Assembly (NCBI GenBank): GCA_900617975.1
Contig: UZAE01000737.1
Coordinates: forward strand, 1 to 18,933
Reading direction: 5' to 3'
Source of the DNA: Rodentolepis nana
Taxonomy: Eukaryota > Platyhelminthes > Cestoda > Cyclophyllidea > Hymenolepididae
DNA length: 18,933 nucleotides
The notes beneath the pieces were generated by a model. The model had not been told where the DNA came from. It saw only the letters and a list, made by a program, of their open reading frames with translations, and did not search any database. This document shows positions 13,216-18,933 of this stretch, piece by piece. Position 1 is the first letter of the stretch. The number at the start of each line of letters is the position of its first letter. Both the position numbers and the translations under genes were made by a program.

Positions 13216-14159
13216 ATACGCTCCAAAAGACAGTACTGTTGAAGAAAATAATCTTGGAGGAGACCTCAACAGAACACCCTTTTTATTTGTAATCCCATCT
13301 TTACATTGATGTCTCCATGATTTTAAGTTTCCTTCATGGAACATGGCCGCCCAACGTGTAGACCGAATGACCGTTTAACTTGGCTAATGTGTCCCTTCGG
13401 ATACATCTCAAGGTGATTGGGATAGATGCAAAGCATCATTCATTATGCCTGTGAAAGTCTTTTAAATACCTATGGTACTTCGTCTTTTTGTATCCCACCC
13501 CCCTTCTAAACATAAGTTTCATTGGTTACCCTCAAAATATCTCCCTTCCACTTATGAAACCTGCATTCAGACTACAGACTCCAACAAGCAAAACTTCCCA
13601 CCAATGTATAACTAGTAGGAGATTTTGACTTTAGTTTTACCCGATCTGATCGAAACTAACGTTAAAAAGGCACGTGCTCTCTGGCTACTCCGGAGAAGAG
13701 AATGGATTAACCGAGTGTTGCACCCGCAGACAGCGAGATAAGCTCTCTTCCTTCCTAAAAATAGACTTTAAAAGATATTTTCGGTAGGCGTTTGAGGTTA
13801 GGACTTTGCTTTAAAGGCCTCAATTTTTGCCACCAGTTGAGTCTCGTAGGTACTCCTTGACATATGCGTCATTTGAACAACATTTGAATGAAAGCTTGTA
13901 AAGAAACAATTTTTTGGTATCTTCGGCTTTCGATCGAAATGGAGAATGGAGGCTAAAGCTTGTCAATCTACATTGGCTATTCTAGGACAAAGGCCCCTTC
14001 ATTGAATAATGAGCCAAGGCCACATTTCTTCACTTGGGACCTCATTTATCCTGATCACTCTGTAGTATGCTTACTAATGTGAAATGAAGTGGTCAATAGG
14101 GAATAAAAAAAGTGGGCATCCTGAATGTGGTGAGTGCTGTCAAAGGAGTCAGAGTTTAT

Positions 14160-14466
14160 CTAGTTATATAAAACTTGCAGGCTTTTTGAAAGTTATCATT
14201 AGCCATTTAGCTGACTTCGGGCTTCACAGAAGGGAGGTGGGACATCAGAGTGAGGAAAAGTCGAGAGGGAGAAAAGAAGAGTGATCCACATATGTAAAAG
14301 AGACAGAAAGGCACAAAGGCAGAGAAAAGGTAAGATGAGTACTGTGGAAAGGGACGAATATGACATAGAGTGGGGTGATGGTAGTTTGAAGTCAACTGCC
14401 GGATTATAGACTTTTTTGTCGAATGAGAATACGTTACCCAGGGTGCACCACAAGTAGTCAGAGTAA
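14160..14466 (+). repeat. Interspersed repeat, copy B
   Basis: This is a roughly 300-bp plus-strand copy colinear with the minus-strand copy at 2173-1861. By eye the identity is roughly three-quarters or more, with small indels. The copy starts in TTATATAAAACTTGCAGGC and ends near CCAGGGTGCACCACAAG. Similarity fades on both sides; weak extension upstream (TGCTGT...) suggests the true boundary may be earlier. Confidence 0.8.
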
Positions 14467-15977
14467 AACAAGTAATTAACGGTAGGTTAGACGTAAGTGA
14501 AGCGCACGAAAATGAATAGCAAAGGCAACCAGCGACTTAATTAGTGAATTCTAACAGGATAAAAAAGGACGTAAATGTAGAAGAAGCAAAGTTAGGACTT
14601 GAGGCAAAAAGCGAGCCACTATGGATAGCCGATATGGTTATGTAGGTAGCATGATCTAATTAAGTAGGCATTGTAGAATATCCTCCATATATATGGAAAT
14701 ATGGGGTGATAGGGCTTGATGCTAACTTATAAGAGCTTGGATGTTAGAGAGATGAATCTAGAAGCGAAGGTAGGGAGAATTGACCATCCTACACCATTGA
14801 CCACTTCCCTCTCTTCCAACATGGGTAGTATGGCTGACTGTATTTGTAGATCGAATATTTTATTGGTTCACATGAGTTGTTGGCTATCTTTCATCATGGC
14901 TGACGAGGTTTCTAACGGTATCTTCCTAAGTAGTAATACACTCGGTTGCTTACGATTTCCACTTTATTTTGAATAAAGGAAGAATCAAGGGCAGTGTGTC
15001 AAATGTGCGCGGGTTGTATGTGTTCACTGTGTATTCAACTTGATGGTGAAATAATTGCCTACTCGAAAATCAAACCAAGCCTTTCATTGTCGGGATCTTG
15101 TGAAAGAGTGGCATGGAGGGACAAGGTAGTGGCAGTCAGCTGGTTTGTCTCGAAAACTTCGGGGACAACGAGTCAGGCCAAAGAAAGCTGGAATGATCTG
15201 GGAGATTGATGGAAGCGGTGTTTGCTGTGGGCGTGATTATATACAGTTAAAGGCGTCTGTGTTGGTACTCAGCGGAGTGTGTACACGTTTTTTATATAGG
15301 ATACAAGAAGCATTTTCAGATGAAAGACGCAGTTGGGGGAACAAGGGAATTGGGAGTCGTGCATAGCGTTTGCCAAAAGAAAAGTTCTTAGCAAATCTAG
15401 GTCATCTTTGTCCAATCTCAATTGACAGTTGTTAGAGTTAGGGTCGAGCTCTACTCCAGGCATTAAGATAATCTGCAAGTTCATATATCGAAGTTTTAAT
15501 CAAAGAAATTAATTGATTTGATAATAGATTATTATTCGATATAATTGCCAAGATAAAAAGGAGGAAGAAAATTCGCTAGGGTTAAGTGTTTTCTTGCCGT
15601 TTTGCAATGAATAATGAAACAACACTAGCCCTAATTGCTTCAACCATTCCAACCCGACGCCTTTATATGAGTACTTACTATGACCACCCCACCCCGCTCA
15701 ACATTCTACCACCCCCATTAAGATCGGAAAACAGAAAATCATCAAAAATTCAAGAAGGTTTCTCAAATCACTATCATTCCAGACGCCTTGAACTTCAAAA
15801 TTCGCATAAGAAAGGACTGAATAAAACGGCAGTTATAACAACGTGTATTTGATATCTATACAAATAAATAAGGAGCAAATGACACAGCATAAAGTCAATA
15901 TCACATGAAAGGTAGGATTTGAGGTTGGAATGGAAATTAGGAAAGTAAAATCTTGCATTTATGCCGATTGACAAGTT

Positions 15978-18513
15978 CTAAGAAAAATATTTCCTCTTCA
16001 TCTCCTGATCCTTCAAATAGGCATCAAACAATGACCTAGCTCGGTTCAGAATACTCCAAATATTATGCCGCTTATTGTAAGTCTGGAAGAGATGAAACAG
16101 ATCACAAACGTCATGTACCTCCTCATAAATAACATCACTGTACTCGAGTATCATTGAGAGACATATAAATAGAAGGAAAGGGTTATTTCCACGTCCAATA
16201 GCATCTGGCGAAGGCAATTCCACCACCCAGTCCTTCATATGCACCGGATCTCCTTCATAACCAGATGCACTAAAATCTCGACTCTTCCTCTGGGTGGAGA
16301 AATGCAAGGGCTCATTAGATTGAATTGGCGGCTGTTTATACTGAAACTGTTCACCAATAAGACTGTTTATCAAGTTCGAATCACAGCAGGAATAATGGGT
16401 ATCTTTCTCCTCGAAAACCGCAGGACAGCGTTCAATGCCCAGTTGAGTATATAAGGCAGTGGAACCGACTTCCGGCCAAGTTTGAGCAACCATTGCAATA
16501 GAAGCCCATTGAACTTCAGCAATGTGGAGGGCTTGCTCGAAGGGAAATTCTCGAATCAGTTCAAGTAGAAGCCAACGTTCTGTAAAGAACATATTGCCCA
16601 GATTGTGCATTCGCAGAAATTGTGACATTTTGTAGTCCGTGAAGACAAGGAGGTCGTGGAGGTTTTGCATTTGAGTAATCATCATGACCTGATCATGTTG
16701 GGGGTAGAATTTAGGAATTAGACGTTTCATGAGGGCACAGAGGCAAAGGTATGCCATGCCTTCATTCCCCTGGGCATATAGTAAGAGGCTGGCGATGTTT
16801 GACATACCCTGATGATAGCCAATCGCTGGATGGTAGATGGCGTAGGTAGCAAGGATGTCAAAGAGTTGGGCGACACGATTGTTCTTGACATCATTGTGGT
16901 AGAAGGGATGAGCTAGATAAAGGAAAACAAACCAAAAGACTAATCTCATTTAGTACTGTCAGAAAATTGAATTTCCACAAGAATAAAGAGCTGATTGTTG
17001 AAAATTAAGAATCGAACTTATCAACTATTGCGAAGGACACCTAAATACTTTAGGGTTTAAAAGAGGAAGCTTTTGAAGGAGTACCGCATCTCAATAGAAA
17101 CCAGTAGAGAATCAATAACTCTTGCTAAGCTACTAACCCGTCCTAGCTACATGATTTCCCGTGGAAAAAAAGATAGATACGGAGATATAAAATGCAGTTC
17201 AATACCTAGATAACGAAGGCGACATCTGTTGTGCAACTCGAGATGTGAAATTGTATGTGGGAGAAAAAAACGCAGCTCTTTGAATTGGGGCAAATGACAA
17301 GGAAGATAAAGAATTGGGAAGCAATGCTACCACAGCCTTCATCAAAGTACTTCAAGGTAAGTTAAGTTAAGTTGTGGTGTGATTGACTGATTGATTAGAC
17401 AAAGCTCCATATTTAATGAATGATAATTATTTAAGATTACTCGTAGAAATTTGAGTAGGAAGTTGTAGGAAAGTGGCTCGCATCATTAAACTAGCGTGCA
17501 AGTGACAAACAATGGTCAGATGTGCAATAGCTAATTAGCTGATTTGCACTCTTGCAGACAACGAGCACTAGGCAAAACATAGGTTGAAAACAAATACTTT
17601 TGACGGAAGTTGAACAGAGATGATCAACCAATTGGTTGTATTCACAATTTCACCATTTCCAAAAAGGAGAGGTAGGAGAAAGCAGAATGAAAAAAAAAGA
17701 AGAAGAGCGCTTTCATAGCAAGGACTAAAGAAAAGTAACGGTGAAACTCAATTTCAATAGAGAGATAGTAAGCTATTTGATATAATTTTGCCGTACTATA
17801 AAATAAATAAAACTTAACTATACACATTCAATCTATGGGAATTGTTTCTCAAAGATACGTCCGTCAAATTCTCTCAAGAAAAGTTAAACATAACGCTATA
17901 AAATAAACAGAAAAGCTATTATTCGCAGAAGAATGACTTCTTGAGATGGGAAACATTCAAATATCTCAAATATGCGAATATGACTAATATAAGATCATTA
18001 AAAAATGCCAATACTCAAACGATATAAAAGCACTCACGGACATGCGCCCAAATGTGCATAATAAGAAATAACCTTAAAACGCAAACATCTTCCCATCACA
18101 GTGGGTTTCAAAGTGACTAAGTGTGAGGAATGAGCACGGGATATCTAGAAATACGGATTCACTGTCATTTTTCCAAATTATTCCCCGTTGGTCGTAGAGG
18201 CATTGGCTTGCAATACAATCTAGAATTATTACCGAAAATTGTAAGCAAGAAATTCGGATAGAAAAACTCACACCGATCAGTACGAACAACGTCTACGCAG
18301 GCCAGAGTGATTGCTTCAATTTGCGCTTTGGTCAATAGACCCTGTTGATAGGCTTTTTTCCAAACCTCTTTGAGTTTGTCATACTTCTCAACTTTGTTGT
18401 GGAGTAGAGCGAGGCGTTCCTTACCATTGAACTCAGGTGGATAGACACCGAGGAGAATTCGCCAGCCGACCTGTCGTACACTGGGCTCCATACCTCGAAG
18501 ATACACCTCTTGA
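15978..18513 (-). CDS. TBC1D25: TBC1D25-like Rab GTPase-activating protein, C-terminal part
   Basis: Exons 18513-18272 and 16912-15978 join in phase across a 1,359-nt intron (donor gtgagt at 18271, acceptor atctag at 16913) to about 391 residues ending at TAG 15980-15978. The first exon carries VYLRGMEPSVRQVGWRILL and the arginine-finger helix VDVVRTDR. The second carries SHPFYHND, the glutamine-finger motif GYHQGMSNIAS, and FFTERWLLLELIREF. A long variable insert follows, then GRGNNPFLLFICLSMILE and RARSLFDAYL. Order, insert position and flanking blocks match TBC1D25, a GAP for Rab proteins (including Rab34) involved in autophagosome-lysosome fusion. Both catalytic fingers are present, so GAP activity is expected. 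The N-terminal exons and start codon are not identified; the first exon shown begins in phase 2 after an acceptor at 18514. Confidence 0.93.
16913..18271 (-). other. TBC1D25 intron, no other gene seen
   Basis: This 1,359-nt AT-rich intron separates the two catalytic fingers of the TBC domain. No embedded gene, RNA or repeat copy was recognised in it. Confidence 0.8.
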
Positions 18514-18933
18514 CTAAAGAGGTGAACATAAAGGTAAAGAATACAGTTAATAGATCAATTTGTGGAGACATTGTGGAATGCAATCAAAACTTTCTGCTGA
18601 TAACTAAGATATCTCAATTTGAAGAATCAAGCAAATGTACTAGGGTGGATAAATCTCCATTCAACAGTCGCTTAATCACCAGTCTTGGTGTATTAATAGC
18701 CAAAAGTTGGAAAAAGTTCGGATACTCATAATTTGTAGAAGGGAATTTTGGACTGTGTCTTTGGGGGCTCCTTTAACACTGAATGGTAATAGATAGACGA
18801 CAAGGATTGAGATCAGGTTAGCCAATACTTGGAGGAAGGAATTCATCACCAATGGGATCTCATATCCAAGTTGATCGCGGGGGTCTAATTATCGATAATA
18901 TTTATTTATTTATATCAAATGGCAGGCGTTTTG
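18514..18933. other. TBC1D25 upstream intron or 5' region
   Basis: This lies upstream of the first recognised TBC1D25 exon on the minus strand. An open minus-strand segment following a CATTCAG acceptor near 18754 could be an exon but shows no match. The last 40 bases are the start of a repeat copy. Confidence 0.4.
18893..18933 (+). repeat. Interspersed repeat, copy C, cut by window end
   Basis: The last 29 bases (18905-18933) are the exact reverse complement of 2145-2173, the 5' part of copy A. The window stops in the middle of the match. A perfect palindrome, ATTATCGATAAT, lies immediately outside at about 18890-18901. Confidence 0.85.

Larger units (their letters stand above)
12390..15977. 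other. Intergenic region with repeats, no gene supported
   Basis: Between the kinase 5' side and the TBC1D25 stop codon lie AT-rich DNA (12390-12660), a C-rich tandem array (12961-13165), a partial repeat copy (13150-13215) and a full repeat copy (14160-14466). Several open frames of 60-90 codons occur on both strands, but none shows a recognised motif, splice-consistent continuation or coding pattern. The upstream exons of the kinase gene may lie in the left part. Confidence 0.6.

Noticed and set aside
14716..14976. 86-codon plus-strand open frame
   Set aside because: No motif, no splice-consistent extension and no recognised family; its length is possible by chance in 3 kb of DNA.
15586..15852. 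88-codon plus-strand open frame 3' of TBC1D25
   Set aside because: No upstream signal, family match or codon pattern supports it; probably chance.
18690..18755. Possible TBC1D25 exon after a CATTCAG acceptor (EPPKTQSKIPFYKL or PKDTVQNSLLQIM)
   Set aside because: Neither frame matches TBC1D25 and no clear donor in the needed phase was found.

Overview
The window is eukaryotic nuclear DNA. Genes are split by many GT-AG introns, there are no operons or ribosome binding sites, and the conserved proteins are animal-type. Many introns are only 30-42 nt long, next to others of 0.5-2 kb. Together with the AT-rich intergenic DNA this suggests a flatworm, perhaps a tapeworm; that assignment is inference. 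Exon models were built by hand from conserved protein blocks, splice sites and phase.

Four protein genes are supported. (1) Minus strand, 5956 down to 529: the N-terminal half of a UBE3B-type HECT E3 ubiquitin ligase (12 exons, about 560 residues). Its catalytic HECT part lies left of the window. (2) Plus strand, 6351-10157: a complete 8-exon, 741-residue DHX15/Prp43 DEAH-box RNA helicase, head-to-head with UBE3B across about 390 bp. (3) Minus strand, 12088 down to 10845: a Ser/Thr protein kinase domain in at least 11 tiny exons (down to 19 and 25 nt). It converges on DHX15, resembles CaMKK/MAP3K-type kinases and has DFE in place of DFG. A further open segment at 12389-12175 may be its upstream exon. 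(4) Minus strand, 18513 down to 15978: the C-terminal part of a TBC1D25-type Rab GTPase-activating protein, whose N-terminal exons are not identified.

The remainder is introns and about 3.6 kb of intergenic DNA (12390-15977). It holds an undescribed-looking interspersed repeat of about 300 bp: one copy in a UBE3B intron, one intergenic, one cut by the right window edge and one partial. The partial copy runs into a C-rich tandem array at 12961-13165. The UBE3B intron also carries a (TA)n(TG)n microsatellite and long C-tracts.

The genes do not form one pathway. They cover splicing and ribosome biogenesis (DHX15), ubiquitination (UBE3B), signalling (kinase) and Rab control of autophagy or membrane traffic (TBC1D25). 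The most unusual features are the ultra-short introns, including a probable 22-28 nt intron in UBE3B and a 34 nt GC-AG intron in the kinase, the DFE kinase itself, and the repeat family.
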